A stretch of 57,740 nt of DNA from NCBI RefSeq assembly GCF_024490875.1, contig NZ_JACCLX010000021.1:1-57740 (forward strand), written 5' to 3'. The DNA is from Methanocaldococcus sp. GTDB taxonomy: Archaea > AGJL01 > Methanococci > Methanococcales > Methanocaldococcaceae. The notes beneath the pieces were generated by a model, which saw nothing but the letters and a program-made list of their open reading frames with translations, was not told the origin of the DNA and made no database searches. A program made the position numbers and the translations under genes. Positions 28,357 to 37,896 of this stretch are shown one piece after another (within the stretch, counting starts at the first letter, position 1; every line of letters starts with the position of its first letter).

Positions 28357-29178
28357 TTGCATCCTTCTTTAAAGTATATGAGAAGGGACAGATTGCCACA
28401 TATTTTCTGTTCTGGTTGTGGTAATGGAATAGTTATAAACTGTTTTTTAAAGGCTATTGAAGAATTAAACATTAAGCCAGAGGACTATATAGCTATATCT
28501 GGAATAGGTTGTTCATCAAGAATTTCAGGCTATCTGTATTGTGATTCTTTACACACAACCCATGGAAGACCTATTGCCTTTGCAACCGGTGTAAAAATTG
28601 CAAGGCCAGATAAATATGTTGTAGTATTTACAGGAGATGGAGATTTAGCGGCTATAGGAGGGAATCATTTCATTCATGGATGTAGGAGAAATATAGATTT
28701 AACAGTTATCTGTATAAATAACAACATATATGGAATGACAGGAGGGCAGGTTTCTCCAACAACTCCTTATGGAAAAAAAGCAATTACTGCCCCTTATGGC
28801 TTTATAGAGAATAGTATGGATCTATGTAAATTGGCTATGTCTGCTGGAGCCACTTATGTGGCAAGATGGACAACGGCTCATCCAATTCAACTTGTTAGAG
28901 CAATTAAAAAAGGCATTCAGAAAAAAGGATTTTCTTTTATTGAAGTAGTTTCTCAATGTCCAACATACTATGGTAGATTTAATATTTCAAAAAGACCAGC
29001 AGATATGATTAAATTTTTTAAAGAGAATTCCATTCATATAAACAGAGCTAAAAACCTAAGTGAAGAAGAACTAAATGGAAAAATAATAGTTGGAGAGTTT
29101 TTAGACATTGAAAAACCAGAATTTGTTGAAGAATTAAATAAATTAATAGAAAGACTAAAAGAAAAAAATAAGGAATAA
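28357..29178 (+). CDS. korB: 2-oxoglutarate:ferredoxin oxidoreductase, beta subunit
   Basis: The TPP-binding subunit of a 2-oxoacid:ferredoxin oxidoreductase. CSGCG near the N terminus and the TGDGDLAAIGGNHFIH block bind TPP-Mg and a cluster, and INNNIYGMTGGQVSPTTP follows as usual. The KorB identity rather than pyruvate or indolepyruvate type rests on overall likeness. In autotrophic methanogens the enzyme makes 2-oxoglutarate from succinyl-CoA at the end of a reductive partial TCA path. TTG start with GAGGTGAT upstream. The alpha subunit is not in this window. Confidence 0.88.
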   Translation: MHPSLKYMRRDRLPHIFCSGCGNGIVINCFLKAIEELNIKPEDYIAISGIGCSSRISGYLYCDSLHTTHGRPIAFATGVKIARPDKYVVVFTGDGDLAAIGGNHFIHGCRRNIDLTVICINNNIYGMTGGQVSPTTPYGKKAITAPYGFIENSMDLCKLAMSAGATYVARWTTAHPIQLVRAIKKGIQKKGFSFIEVVSQCPTYYGRFNISKRPADMIKFFKENSIHINRAKNLSEEELNGKIIVGEFLDIEKPEFVEELNKLIERLKEKNKE

Positions 29179-29276
29179 ATAAAAATAATCTGGTTGGGTA
29201 ATTTATTGTTTTATTAACTTATTATACACTAAAATTTATTTTCAAATTAAAAAATTCAAAAAAGGAGAGGGACAAA

Positions 29277-29813
29277 ATGAGAAAAGAAATAAGATTATCA
29301 GGATTTGGTGGGCAAGGGATAATTTTAGCAGGAGTTATCTTAGGTAGAGCCGCATCTTTATACGATAATAAAGAGGCAGTTCAAACGCAATCTTATGGAC
29401 CAGAGGCGAGAGGAGGAGCAAGTAAATCTGAGGTAGTTATAAGTGATGAACCCATAGATTATCCAAAAGTTATAAAGCCAGACATTTTAGTATGTATGTC
29501 ACAACAGGCATATGATAAATATAAAGACGACATTAAAGAAGGAGGGATTTTGTTAGTAGATGAGGATTTGGTTTCTACATCTGAAAAACCAGAAGTTGAT
29601 GTAAAAATTTATAAAGTTCCATTTACGAGAATTGCCTCAGAAGAGATAAAACTTCCAATAGTTGCGAATATCGTTATGTTGGGAGCATTAACTAAATTAA
29701 CAAAAATTGTCTCAAAGGAGAGTATGGAAAAAGCGATTTTAGATAGTGTTCCAAAAGGAACTGAAGAAAAAAACCTTATGGCATTCAATATTGGCTATGA
29801 AAAATTGATTTAG
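29277..29813 (+). CDS. korC: 2-oxoglutarate:ferredoxin oxidoreductase, gamma subunit
   Basis: The 178-residue gamma domain protein opens with IRLSGFGGQGIILAG, the family signature, and has QSYGPEARGGASKSEV at about 42-57. It works with KorB and an alpha subunit encoded elsewhere. It is separated from korB by a 98-base AT-rich gap that could hold its own promoter. GGAGAGGG lies before the ATG. Confidence 0.92.
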   Translation: MRKEIRLSGFGGQGIILAGVILGRAASLYDNKEAVQTQSYGPEARGGASKSEVVISDEPIDYPKVIKPDILVCMSQQAYDKYKDDIKEGGILLVDEDLVSTSEKPEVDVKIYKVPFTRIASEEIKLPIVANIVMLGALTKLTKIVSKESMEKAILDSVPKGTEEKNLMAFNIGYEKLI

Positions 29814-29822
29814 GGATGAATA

Positions 29823-30833
29823 ATGTCAAAAATATTATTTAATCCAGAAGTTTTAAAGCATAAACCTAAATTTTATCATGTAGAGAATCCAGAAAGAGTT
29901 AAAATAATCTTAGAAAATTTGAAATCAAAAGGATACAACGATATAATTTTGATGAATGAAAAATCCACTATTGATGAGATTTTAAAAATTCACGATAAAG
30001 AGTATGTTGAAACTATTATTAATCTAAGTAATTTAAATTTTACATACTATGACACTGACACCTATATATGTAAAGGCACACTAGATGCGGCATTATCAGC
30101 ATTTAAAATGTCCAAAGATGCTGTAAAGTTATCTTTAAAAAATAAAGATTTATATTTTGTTTTAACAAGACCTCCTGGACATCATGCTGGAATCTCTGGG
30201 AGGGCTTTAGGAGCTCCATCAAATGGATTCTGTATTTTTAACAATATTTGTGGTTCTGCATATTTATTAAAAAAATTTATGAAAAAAGTTATAATAATTG
30301 ACTTTGATGTTCATCATGGAAATGGCACACAAGAAATTTTTTGGAATGATGAAGATATTATTCATATAGACTTTCATCAAAAAGGAATATATCCTGGAAC
30401 TGGGGATATTTTTGATTTAGGAGGAGATAATGCAAGAGGGACTAAAATAAATCTTCCATTTAAATCACATTCTACTGATTCTGATTATATATATGCATGG
30501 GTTGAGATTGTAGATCCTATATTAAAATACTTTAAGCCAAAAATTGTTTTAGTTTCTTCTGGTTTTGATGCCTATATGAATGATGGCTTAGCATCTATTG
30601 ATTTAACTGAAACATTTTATAAGTTTGCTGGCTATAAATTAAGTAAATATAGCGTTGTAAGTGTTTTAGAAGGGGGTTATGGGATTGGCTTAAAATATGG
30701 TCCAGTATCTTTTTTAGAAGGATACGAGAAATTAAATATAGAAGAAGACAAATATATATTTCCTTCCGAAGATACTAAAGTAATGGTTGATACAGTTAAA
30801 AAGACTATTAGTGAATATTTGGATATATTTTAA
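29823..30833 (+). CDS. Histone deacetylase family protein (acetylpolyamine/acetoin-utilisation type)
   Basis: A class II-type HDAC fold with the zinc and active-site motifs intact: RPPGHHA, DFDVHHGNGTQ, GFDA and LEGGYG. Substrates may be acetyl-lysine, acetylated polyamines or small molecules; the sequence does not decide. It begins nine bases after korC with GGGAT upstream, so it is likely co-transcribed. A histone and a spermidine-using enzyme are also encoded in the window, but no direct link is shown. Confidence 0.9.
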   Translation: MSKILFNPEVLKHKPKFYHVENPERVKIILENLKSKGYNDIILMNEKSTIDEILKIHDKEYVETIINLSNLNFTYYDTDTYICKGTLDAALSAFKMSKDAVKLSLKNKDLYFVLTRPPGHHAGISGRALGAPSNGFCIFNNICGSAYLLKKFMKKVIIIDFDVHHGNGTQEIFWNDEDIIHIDFHQKGIYPGTGDIFDLGGDNARGTKINLPFKSHSTDSDYIYAWVEIVDPILKYFKPKIVLVSSGFDAYMNDGLASIDLTETFYKFAGYKLSKYSVVSVLEGGYGIGLKYGPVSFLEGYEKLNIEEDKYIFPSEDTKVMVDTVKKTISEYLDIF

Positions 30834-30862
30834 ACCAAAACTATATTTAAGTGAGGGAAATT

Positions 30863-31033
30863 ATGGTAAAGATAAATTACAAAAAATGTGGCTATTGTGG
30901 AGCGTGTGTAGGAGTTTGCGAACAACTGGCTATTAATTTAATAGAGCATATTATAGAGATTGATATAGAGAAGTGTAATAACTGTAATATGTGTGTAATC
31001 GTATGTCCATTAAATGCATTAGAGGGAGAATAA
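30863..31033 (+). CDS. Small 2[4Fe-4S] ferredoxin
   Basis: A 56-residue ferredoxin with [12 protein letters not shown] and [12 protein letters not shown]. The residue after the fourth Cys of the first site is Glu where Pro is usual. GTGAGGG just before the ATG at 30863 decides the start. It ends on a TAA that directly meets the next gene, so translation is coupled. It may serve the geranylgeranyl reductase, which needs an electron donor, or the Kor enzyme upstream. Confidence 0.9.
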   Translation: MVKINYKKCGYCGACVGVCEQLAINLIEHIIEIDIEKCNNCNMCVIVCPLNALEGE

Positions 31034-31035
31034 TG

Positions 31036-32211
31036 ATGAGAGAATTAAACGATACTTATGATGTTGTTGTAATTGGAGCAGGACCTGGAGGATGTATGGC
31101 AAGTTATGCTTCGGCAAAGAATGGGGCTAAAACTTTGTTAATAGAGAAATCTCAAGAAATTGGAGAGCCTGTAAGATGTGCTGAGGCAATTCCATCAATA
31201 GAAGAATTTGGTATAAAGCCAAAACCAGAATTTGTAAGAAATATTATCAAAGGAGGTATTTTATTTTCTCCTTCAGGAAAAAAGGTTATAGTTACTCAAG
31301 ATAAAGCACAAGGATATGTCGTAGAAAGGAAAATTTTTGACAAGTATTTGGCTATAAGAGCGGCTAAAGCAGGTTCAAAAGTAGCTGTTAAAACAACAGC
31401 AATAGGATTAGAAAAAGATGGGGATTATTGGAATGTTATAGTTGAATTTTTAGGAGAGGAATACTGTATAAAAACTAAAATTGTTATAGCGGCGGATGGT
31501 GTAGAGAGTAATATAGCAGAGTATGCTGGATTAAAAGCAAAAAAGAAACCTTTGGAAATTTGTTCCTGTGCAGAATATGAAATGGCTAATGTTAAATTAT
31601 TAGACAAAAATATGATGGAATTTTATTTTGGAAATGAAATATCCCCAGGAGGTTATGTTTGGATATTCCCAAAAGGAGATACTGCCAATGTTGGTTTAGG
31701 TGTGAGAGATAGAAAAAAGAAGGCAATTGACTACTTAGAAGATTTTATAGAAAATGGTATGGCAAAGGATAGATTAAAAGAAGCAACGCCTATAGAATTT
31801 AAAGTTGGAGGAGCGCCAGTTTCAGGACCTATTGAAAAAACATACACTGATGGAGTTTTAGTTGTTGGAGATGCTGCTGGGCAAATAAGTCCTCTAACTG
31901 GTGGAGGGATTAATTTAGCTATGGATTGTGGATTAATATCTGGAGAAGTTGCAAGTAAGGCAATAAAAGTGAATAATTGGAGCGAGAAAATTTTAAAGGA
32001 ATATGAGGATAGATGGAAAGAGAAACATTACGAGTACTTAATGAATCACTTAAAATATAGAAAAATTTTAGAAAAAATGAGTGATGATGAATTAGATGCT
32101 TTAGCAGAAGCTTTAGGAGAGAGTTTAGATGGTATAGATTTGAAAAAATTTGTTAAAAGAATAATAACTAAAAAACCTTCCCTTTTAAAATACTTTAAGG
32201 ATTTGTTATAA
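31036..32211 (+). CDS. Digeranylgeranylglycerophospholipid reductase (geranylgeranyl reductase family)
   Basis: A FAD enzyme that saturates the isoprenoid chains of archaeal membrane lipids. The N-terminal FAD-binding GAGPGG is at about 14-19, with VRCAEA soon after and the second FAD motif [15 protein letters not shown] in the C-terminal third. The usual length is about 390 to 410. An ATG three bases earlier (31033) overlaps the ferredoxin stop and is an alternative; GGGAG spacing favours 31036. Coupling to the ferredoxin gene suggests that ferredoxin supplies the electrons. Confidence 0.92.
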   Translation: MRELNDTYDVVVIGAGPGGCMASYASAKNGAKTLLIEKSQEIGEPVRCAEAIPSIEEFGIKPKPEFVRNIIKGGILFSPSGKKVIVTQDKAQGYVVERKIFDKYLAIRAAKAGSKVAVKTTAIGLEKDGDYWNVIVEFLGEEYCIKTKIVIAADGVESNIAEYAGLKAKKKPLEICSCAEYEMANVKLLDKNMMEFYFGNEISPGGYVWIFPKGDTANVGLGVRDRKKKAIDYLEDFIENGMAKDRLKEATPIEFKVGGAPVSGPIEKTYTDGVLVVGDAAGQISPLTGGGINLAMDCGLISGEVASKAIKVNNWSEKILKEYEDRWKEKHYEYLMNHLKYRKILEKMSDDELDALAEALGESLDGIDLKKFVKRIITKKPSLLKYFKDLL

Positions 32212-32214
32212 ATA

Positions 32215-32652
32215 TTATTTTTTTGGCTTTTTAACTACTAAAACAGGACAATGAGCATTTTTAATAACTCTTTCAGCAACACTACCTAACAATATTCTTT
32301 CTAATCCAGTTTTTCCAGTAGTACCCATAACGATTAAATCTGCCTCTTTTTTTTCAGCATATTCAACAATTTCCTTTGCAGGAACTCCCTCTATCATTTC
32401 AGCATGAACTTCTACATCATTATCTTCTGCCAATTTTTTAATCTTTTTTAATGCCTCTTCTCCTTCCTCTCTTAACACTTCACTTATCAATTCCCAAGTG
32501 CCTTCTGCTGGAATTCCAACAAATGGAGAGACATCAACTACATATATAGCATAAATAACAGCATCAAATTTTTGGGCAATTACAATTGCGTGCTTTGCTG
32601 CTTCAATTGAAACATCTGATCCATCAGTTGGAACAACTATTTTTTTATACAA
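32215..32652 (-). CDS. Universal stress protein (UspA family), ATP-binding type
   Basis: A 145-residue UspA domain. VPTDGSD opens the fold and the ATP motif GTTGKTGLERILLGSVAE is complete, so it should bind ATP like the M. jannaschii protein that defined this class. TTG start with GGTGAAAAC upstream. It is convergent with the geranylgeranyl reductase gene, three bases away. Confidence 0.95.
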   Translation of the reverse strand: MYKKIVVPTDGSDVSIEAAKHAIVIAQKFDAVIYAIYVVDVSPFVGIPAEGTWELISEVLREEGEEALKKIKKLAEDNDVEVHAEMIEGVPAKEIVEYAEKKEADLIVMGTTGKTGLERILLGSVAERVIKNAHCPVLVVKKPKK

Positions 32653-32751
32653 GTTTTCACCATATATTGTTTTACTTAGAGATTATGTATATTAGTTATT
32701 TTGTAATTTATGGATATAAATCTTTTACCTTACATAGAAATAATAATACAA

Positions 32752-32809
32752 CGGCAATGATGAAAAGAGGGTTATCTGAACTGTGATGAAACTTACCCGA
32801 ACTGAGCCA
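32752..32809 (+). ncRNA. C/D box guide sRNA, abutting a protein gene on the other strand
   Basis: C box ATGATGA (32757-32763), D' CTGA (32776-32779), C' GTGATGA (32783-32789) and D CTGA (32802-32805) are perfect. Both guides are 12 nt (32764-32775 and 32790-32801), and ggc (32753-32755) pairs with gcc (32806-32808). The D guide is complementary to ttcgggtaagtt, very close to a conserved stretch of 23S rRNA helix 71 as I remember it; the base to be methylated would be the second G of cggg. A TATA-like ggatataaa lies about 40 bases upstream. The RNA ends exactly where the opposite-strand ZPR1 gene stops. Confidence 0.93.
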
Positions 32810-33409
32810 TTATTTCTTTTCTTTTTCTTTATCTAAATCCATAATTACAATTCCTTCTTTTAATTTTTCAACTTCCTCTTCACTCAATATCTCCTCCTCA
32901 ACGCCTTCTCCAATAATTGCACTATGACCTAATGGATCAATTAGTATTAAAGTTGCCTCATCTTTTCCTTCTTTTAATTTTTTTATTCTCTCTCTAATTT
33001 CCTCTGCTTTCTTTTTTTGCTCTTCTGTTTCAGCCCATCTAATTAAAGTTTGTAAGATATTATCAACTCTATTTAAAACTCCTTCAACATTACTAACAAA
33101 TCCCTCAGCCAATGGACCTGGTTTTATTTCAACTCCTAACTCAGGAATTTGAATATAGGCAGAGGAACTTCTAACAACTCTTTTATTTAAATCTTTTTCA
33201 CTTTTAATTTTTAATTTATATCTTTTTGGTTCTCTAACTTCTAATGGAAATACATCGCTCCTTCTAAAATTGCATTTTTCACATATCATTGTTGTCTCCA
33301 ATACAGGACCAAAGTATGGAATGTCTATTTGATGAGTAGTTATTACAAAACTTCCTTTACTTCCACAAACTGGACAGTCTAATCTCTGAACATTTTGAAC
33401 ATTCTCCAT
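32810..33409 (-). CDS. ZPR1-type zinc-finger protein
   Basis: A 199-residue protein with one ZPR1 zinc finger: CPVCGSKG at about 12-19 and CEKCNFRR at about 44-51. The ZPR1 core follows (SSSAYIQIPELGVEIKPGP). Eukaryotic ZPR1 binds and helps fold elongation factor EF1A; archaeal members have a single unit and an unknown role. A helical charged C terminus ends in a lysine/glutamate run. GGTGAT before the ATG at 33409 decides the start. Confidence 0.9.
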   Translation of the reverse strand: MENVQNVQRLDCPVCGSKGSFVITTHQIDIPYFGPVLETTMICEKCNFRRSDVFPLEVREPKRYKLKIKSEKDLNKRVVRSSSAYIQIPELGVEIKPGPLAEGFVSNVEGVLNRVDNILQTLIRWAETEEQKKKAEEIRERIKKLKEGKDEATLILIDPLGHSAIIGEGVEEEILSEEEVEKLKEGIVIMDLDKEKEKK

Positions 33410-33514
33410 AACTATCACCTAAGGGAACTTTTAATCAATTTATTATATAAAATTTTCTATATGGTTTTTAGTAGATAACTTTTATATATTTCTTGTAGAA
33501 TAAAATTATTCGAC

Positions 33515-33538
33515 AGCGATAATATAAGCGATAATATA
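33515..33538. repeat. Perfect 12-bp tandem repeat upstream of the eha-linked regulator
   Basis: agcgataatata occurs twice with no gap (33515-33526 and 33527-33538), about 53 bases before the regulator start. The second copy overlaps an AT-rich promoter-like stretch. Two sites about one helical turn apart on the same DNA face suit a dimeric repressor, perhaps the regulator itself. Confidence 0.75.
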
Positions 33539-33591
33539 ATGATTAATTATAAAAAATGTAGGAAAATATTTTCCTCTATGTTAGTGAGAGT

Positions 33592-34230
33592 ATGTATAAA
33601 AAATTAGAAATCATTGAAAGGGCAATATTGTTAAATCCTCAATATATTCAAACATTCAGGGAAAAATTAAAAATTACTCAATCAAAATTGGCAAAAGAAA
33701 GTGGTATTAGTCAATCTCATCTTAGTATGTTGGAAAAAGGAAAAAGACAATCTACTAAACTTATAGCAACTGCAATAACTCTTGGCTTATTAAAATGTTT
33801 TTCCTCAAAAAATATTGAAAATCCAATAATTGAACTTTTAGACACTCTATCCCTATTAAAATTTGAAGATACATTTATTGAATTTGTCTCCGAGATAATA
33901 AATAAAGGTGAAAAAAGATATTTGAGAATTATAGATAATTATCCAATATTGATTATAAGTAGAGAAACCCTATTAAATGAAATGAGAAATAGATTAAAAG
34001 TTATGAGCATAGAAAGTATTGAACTGTCAAGAGGAAAAATAAAAGTTTTTGGCTATCATATAGATAATAAAAATGTTGAAATTATTTTGGACTGTTCAGA
34101 CATTAGAAGATTAGAAAAAAAATTTATGGAAAAAACTGGAAAAAAAGTAATTATTCAAGTGTTTCCAAAAGATGAAGTTCCTCCAATCTACTCAACTAAT
34201 AAAGATTGCATTATAATCCACTACTGGTGA
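33592..34230 (+). CDS. HTH (XRE/Cro-type) transcription regulator, first gene of the eha cluster
   Basis: A helix-turn-helix lies at about 20-60 ([25 protein letters not shown]). The C-terminal 140 residues are an unidentified sensor-like part. Its stop is five bases before ehaA, and the ehaA ribosome binding site overlaps that stop, so it is made together with the hydrogenase. A GTGAG site precedes its ATG. Autoregulation through the tandem repeat upstream and control of eha are inferences. Confidence 0.85.
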   Translation: MYKKLEIIERAILLNPQYIQTFREKLKITQSKLAKESGISQSHLSMLEKGKRQSTKLIATAITLGLLKCFSSKNIENPIIELLDTLSLLKFEDTFIEFVSEIINKGEKRYLRIIDNYPILIISRETLLNEMRNRLKVMSIESIELSRGKIKVFGYHIDNKNVEIILDCSDIRRLEKKFMEKTGKKVIIQVFPKDEVPPIYSTNKDCIIIHYW

Positions 34231-34234
34231 GAAG

Positions 34235-34501
34235 GTGATTAATATAGTTTTATTATATTTAATATCTTTAATAACTTCAATTGTTGTTGCTCTACTCTTA
34301 AAAGTTCCTATACTACCCAAAAAAAAGCCTATTAGATTTAGTTTTGAAACATCTATAATATTCCCAACGCCTATATTGGCATTAGGAATTGAGGCAATTC
34401 TTAGGAATTTGTTTGGAAATTATATATATTTAGCTTTTATTGCTGGCTTATTTGGGGCTTTGTTGTCAAAGTATGCTCATAAGTTATTTGGTGAGGTATA
34501 A
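34235..34501 (+). CDS. ehaA: Energy-converting hydrogenase A, membrane subunit EhaA
   Basis: An 88-residue protein with about three membrane helices, in the first place of an eha-type gene order. GTG start; GGTGAG overlapping the regulator's stop is the ribosome binding site, and no other canonical start exists nearby. Its TAA overlaps the ehaB ATG. Assigned by order, size and likeness to methanogen Eha proteins. Confidence 0.8.
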   Translation: MINIVLLYLISLITSIVVALLLKVPILPKKKPIRFSFETSIIFPTPILALGIEAILRNLFGNYIYLAFIAGLFGALLSKYAHKLFGEV

Positions 34502-34995
34502 TGGAAATTTTAGATATTATAAAACTTATAATTGCTGGAATTATCTGTTGGATTAACTTCGTTCTCATTGATACTTACTTTGGACTACCAGAAAAGCCAG
34601 GAGTTTTAGGGGCTAAAACAATTGGAGAAAAAATTAAAGAAATTGGTGGAAATCTGAATGGAGGATACTTTATGGGTAATATTGTATGTTCTCCAGACGC
34701 TTCGGCAGGAACTTTGTTGGCTTCAATTATGAACTATCTAATGGGTGTTGAAGGTGGGTTAATAACTGCCTTGTTAGTTTGGATAGGAAATAGACTATGT
34801 GCAGATCCAGGATACGCTGGGACTACTGGTGCTTTAACTATAACTTTAATTATCTATCTCTTACATCCAATAATTGAGGCAAAATATTTTGTTGGGGGAA
34901 TGATTTTGGCAATATTTTCAATTCAAGGATTTGAGCATAAATATGCCTCTATATTACTTGGAAAAATTGCTAAAAAGATGAATAGAGGGGAATAA
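34501..34995 (+). CDS. ehaB: Energy-converting hydrogenase A, membrane subunit EhaB
   Basis: A 164-residue membrane protein with a helix at the N terminus and about three in the C-terminal half. The soluble middle (about 25-70, [19 protein letters not shown]) is the conserved part of EhaB. ATG overlaps the ehaA stop, and its own TAA overlaps the ehaC start. Confidence 0.82.
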   Translation: MEILDIIKLIIAGIICWINFVLIDTYFGLPEKPGVLGAKTIGEKIKEIGGNLNGGYFMGNIVCSPDASAGTLLASIMNYLMGVEGGLITALLVWIGNRLCADPGYAGTTGALTITLIIYLLHPIIEAKYFVGGMILAIFSIQGFEHKYASILLGKIAKKMNRGE

Positions 34996-35240
34996 TGGAC
35001 ATAATAGAAGGAGTTATTGGATTTATAGCATTGTTAATGGTTTTCAGAATATTTTTAACAAGAAGTAGAGCCAGAAAATTGTTATATTTATGCTGTTTGA
35101 GTTTTTGTATCTCTGCATTAATTGCTCTCTATGTAAAATCCCCTATGGGAGGAATAGTGGCAATAATATACTTTATATGTTCAACATTGACATCTAATGC
35201 CATAGCATACACAATAGAGCAAGTAAAAGATATAGAATAA
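34995..35240 (+). CDS. ehaC: Energy-converting hydrogenase A, membrane subunit EhaC
   Basis: An 81-residue protein with three membrane helices separated by short basic turns (TRSRARK). Fits EhaC by size and order. GGGG lies just before the overlapping TAATG. Confidence 0.8.
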   Translation: MDIIEGVIGFIALLMVFRIFLTRSRARKLLYLCCLSFCISALIALYVKSPMGGIVAIIYFICSTLTSNAIAYTIEQVKDIE

Positions 35241-35256
35241 AAATAAAGGTGAAAAT

Positions 35257-35535
35257 TTGGAAATTTTATTAATTGTTTCAGTAGTTTGTTGTATTCTTGG
35301 AGGTTTAGGAGTTATATTGCACACAAACCCAATAAACAAGATAATAATGTTAGGCCTGTTAAATGTTGGCTTAATTGGAATGATTGTTTCATCTTACTAT
35401 TTGGATATAGCAATAATCTCCTCAATCTGTGAACCAATATCAACAATAATACTACTCCTTGGATATATGAAATACTTGACAACATTAAAGAAAAAACAAA
35501 AATATGGAAGAGAGTTGCCAATATTGTCTAAATAA
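35257..35535 (+). CDS. ehaD: Energy-converting hydrogenase A, membrane subunit EhaD
   Basis: A 92-residue, three-helix protein recalling the small NuoK/MnhC-like subunits of ion-pumping complexes, with a polar C terminus. TTG start with AAGGTGA upstream. Confidence 0.82.
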   Translation: MEILLIVSVVCCILGGLGVILHTNPINKIIMLGLLNVGLIGMIVSSYYLDIAIISSICEPISTIILLLGYMKYLTTLKKKQKYGRELPILSK

Positions 35536-35547
35536 AAGGGGATAGTT

Positions 35548-35817
35548 ATGGAATATATTGAATATTTACTGTATCTTGGTTATGTATTGTTAATTATTGG
35601 AACTATTGGAGCAATTGTTGGACCAAAATCTAACGATAAATTAATCAGATTACTAAATACAGAAGTAGCCACTTTTGGAGTTTGTTTTATATTTTTGGCT
35701 TATGATGAGGCATTGGCATTAATGACATTCATAGCAGTTAATGCAATTTTAAGTTTAATCTTAGTTAGGGCAATAATTCAAAATGCTGAATATGAAGAAG
35801 AATCTGATATTGAATAA
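35548..35817 (+). CDS. ehaE: Energy-converting hydrogenase A, membrane subunit EhaE
   Basis: An 89-residue membrane protein of about three helices, ending in an acidic tail. The [17 protein letters not shown] loop after the first helix is the most conserved part. GGGGAT lies before the ATG. Confidence 0.82.
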   Translation: MEYIEYLLYLGYVLLIIGTIGAIVGPKSNDKLIRLLNTEVATFGVCFIFLAYDEALALMTFIAVNAILSLILVRAIIQNAEYEEESDIE

Positions 35818-35834
35818 TAATTTTAGGTGGAATA

Positions 35835-36296
35835 ATGAAAAAACTTGGTAAAATTTGGAATTATCTCTCAAAGCCAGAAGTCGTTCCAAGGATTTTCTCT
35901 ATATTTTTGGCATTAATATTTATATTTGGATTATTAACTCCTCATTACCTAAATCCTAATCAACTCTATCCTAAACCAATTCCACACTCACAGACATTAA
36001 AAACTCCTTTAGCCCCTTATGACAGAGGAGGTATTCCTTTGAAAAAACCAGCATTGATAAAGGCACAGTATCCTGAATATGCTCCAAACATTGGAAAGAT
36101 AACTGCCTATTTAACTCCAATTGCAGAATGGATTAAAAGTAAAACTTACTACTTTGGAACAACAATAGTTTCAACGCCTGGAGGTATATTGGATGAAATT
36201 CTTTACTATACAAGAGGGATGGATACAGTTCTTGAAAGTACTATACTGTTAGTATCATTTATTATATTCAGTTGGCTCTTATTCCATAAGGATTAG
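35835..36296 (+). CDS. ehaF: Energy-converting hydrogenase A, membrane subunit EhaF
   Basis: A 153-residue protein with one helix near the N terminus (about 20-38) and one at the C terminus (about 132-149). The proline-rich segment between them would lie on one side of the membrane. AGGTGGA precedes the ATG. Fits EhaF by order. Confidence 0.82.
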   Translation: MKKLGKIWNYLSKPEVVPRIFSIFLALIFIFGLLTPHYLNPNQLYPKPIPHSQTLKTPLAPYDRGGIPLKKPALIKAQYPEYAPNIGKITAYLTPIAEWIKSKTYYFGTTIVSTPGGILDEILYYTRGMDTVLESTILLVSFIIFSWLLFHKD

Positions 36297-36305
36297 GTGA
36301 TATTT

Positions 36306-37001
36306 ATGGAGAATCCAGTTATTTATTTTTATAATCCGACAATATTAGTTGGATTTTCTATTGGTATTTTATCATTATTTGCAATTGGTTCGCAAAAAGA
36401 TGATTTACATGCTTTAATATTAACAGATTTAGTTGAGTGTGCTATGTTAGTAATTATAGCAGGAGTAGATACAGATCTAGCTGAAGCATTAATTTTACCA
36501 GGTTTAGTTGTTAGTTTAGCAGAACTTTTGGCAGTTTCTGAGATGTTAATAAATAGAAAAATTATAAAATCTAAAAAGCCAAAGCCAAAAGTTTATAAAT
36601 TATTCGAAGAGTTCAAACTTCCAATACATACAGGAGATTTAAAATACAATGTCCAAATGGAAGTTTTAAAAACATCTCCTAAGTTTTTTGCATTAGTTCT
36701 TATAATTTATGGAGCAATACTAAGTGGATTTACAGGAGGGGCGGTTATCGCTACTGGACTGTTATTTTATGCTTTATCTTTAAGAGTCAGAGGATTGGAA
36801 TTATCTGAAGAGTTAAAAACTCTCTGGGAGGGAATGGCTGGACTTTCAGGAATTGCGTGGAGCTTATGGATTATAGGATTTTTAGGATTCTTTCTATTCC
36901 CAAAAAAATGGCTTTTATTCTTATTAATGGCTGGTTTAGGTTTAGTTTTAAAGGTTGGCTCAAAACTTGGACTTATTGGATTCATAGGTGAGGCAAAATG
37001 A
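36306..37001 (+). CDS. ehaG: Energy-converting hydrogenase A, membrane subunit EhaG
   Basis: A 231-residue membrane protein with about six helices. AGGTGAT selects the ATG at 36306 rather than the GTG inside that site. Its TGA overlaps the ATG of ehaH. Order and size fit EhaG. Confidence 0.84.
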   Translation: MENPVIYFYNPTILVGFSIGILSLFAIGSQKDDLHALILTDLVECAMLVIIAGVDTDLAEALILPGLVVSLAELLAVSEMLINRKIIKSKKPKPKVYKLFEEFKLPIHTGDLKYNVQMEVLKTSPKFFALVLIIYGAILSGFTGGAVIATGLLFYALSLRVRGLELSEELKTLWEGMAGLSGIAWSLWIIGFLGFFLFPKKWLLFLLMAGLGLVLKVGSKLGLIGFIGEAK

Positions 37002-37654
37002 TTGAAAATATTAATGGCATTTTGTTAGGAATTGTTCCATTTGGTGATATTGTCTTTAACTTCACAGAATTTTCATTTATTGGATTTATAATTGCTATAA
37101 TATTTACAGTTATTGCTTATCTAACAAAACCAGAAAAGCAGTTAGAAGCACAAAAATTTAGAGTTGAGGATAAATTGGAAATTGTTACTCTTAAAGAGTT
37201 AAAGATTAGAAGAATGATGGCTATATTTTGTGGATTGGCTACTGCTGGGGCTATGGTAACCTATGATCTATTTGACTTTGCATTATTCTTAACATTGGTA
37301 GGAATTGCAAACATTGGAATTATTTCTGCTGTAAAAAAAGAGCATGTTTTGAATGCAGGTTATCAGTATGGTTTAATAGCGATGATTTCTACACTTCCAT
37401 TGTTTGGCTCAGCAGGGTTAATACTGGCAAAAACTGGAACTTTATCTATATTTGAGTTATCAAAGACTTCAATATCTTTATTGTTTGAAAAAATTATATT
37501 TGCCTCTGGAATGGCCGGCGAGACAGGAGTTGCTCCATTCTATGCCGCTAAGGCAGAGATGTTTAGAGCCCCTGGATCCCCATATATCTTAATGATACAC
37601 TTATCTTCACTACTGTTAATTGTAAGGACTGTCGAAATTTTATTAACAATTTAA
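36998..37654 (+). CDS. ehaH: Energy-converting hydrogenase A, membrane subunit EhaH
   Basis: A 218-residue, roughly six-helix protein. EhaH is one of two Eha membrane proteins with true counterparts in other Ech-type hydrogenases and complex I (antiporter-like subunit), where it takes part in ion transfer. The conserved [21 protein letters not shown] stretch near residue 175 is the clearest part. The start overlaps the ehaG stop. Confidence 0.85.
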   Translation: MIENINGILLGIVPFGDIVFNFTEFSFIGFIIAIIFTVIAYLTKPEKQLEAQKFRVEDKLEIVTLKELKIRRMMAIFCGLATAGAMVTYDLFDFALFLTLVGIANIGIISAVKKEHVLNAGYQYGLIAMISTLPLFGSAGLILAKTGTLSIFELSKTSISLLFEKIIFASGMAGETGVAPFYAAKAEMFRAPGSPYILMIHLSSLLLIVRTVEILLTI

Positions 37655-37663
37655 GGTGAGAAT

Positions 37664-37864
37664 ATGGATGAGGAGAGAAAATTGGGGCTTTATTTATTGA
37701 TAATAGGAATCTTATGCGTTATAGGTATGATAATTTACAATGGATTGATAGTATATATTTTGTATGTTATTGCTATTCCTTCACTACTTTATGGAATTGG
37801 CTCATTCCTAATTCCAAAAACTCGTAGAAAAGGAGCAGGAAAATTACCATTTAGAGGTTATTAA
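37664..37864 (+). CDS. ehaI: Energy-converting hydrogenase A, membrane subunit EhaI
   Basis: A 66-residue protein with two membrane helices and a basic C terminus. AAGGTGAG precedes the ATG. The smallest eha product; assigned by order. Confidence 0.78.
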   Translation: MDEERKLGLYLLIIGILCVIGMIIYNGLIVYILYVIAIPSLLYGIGSFLIPKTRRKGAGKLPFRGY

Positions 37865-37896
37865 AAATAAATTAAAAATAAAAATGGTGGTGTAAA

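Noticed and set aside
29179-29276. The 98-base gap between korB and korC as a possible RNA gene
   Set aside because: I see only AT-rich DNA and a TATA-like run; no C/D boxes, stable hairpin or tRNA fold.
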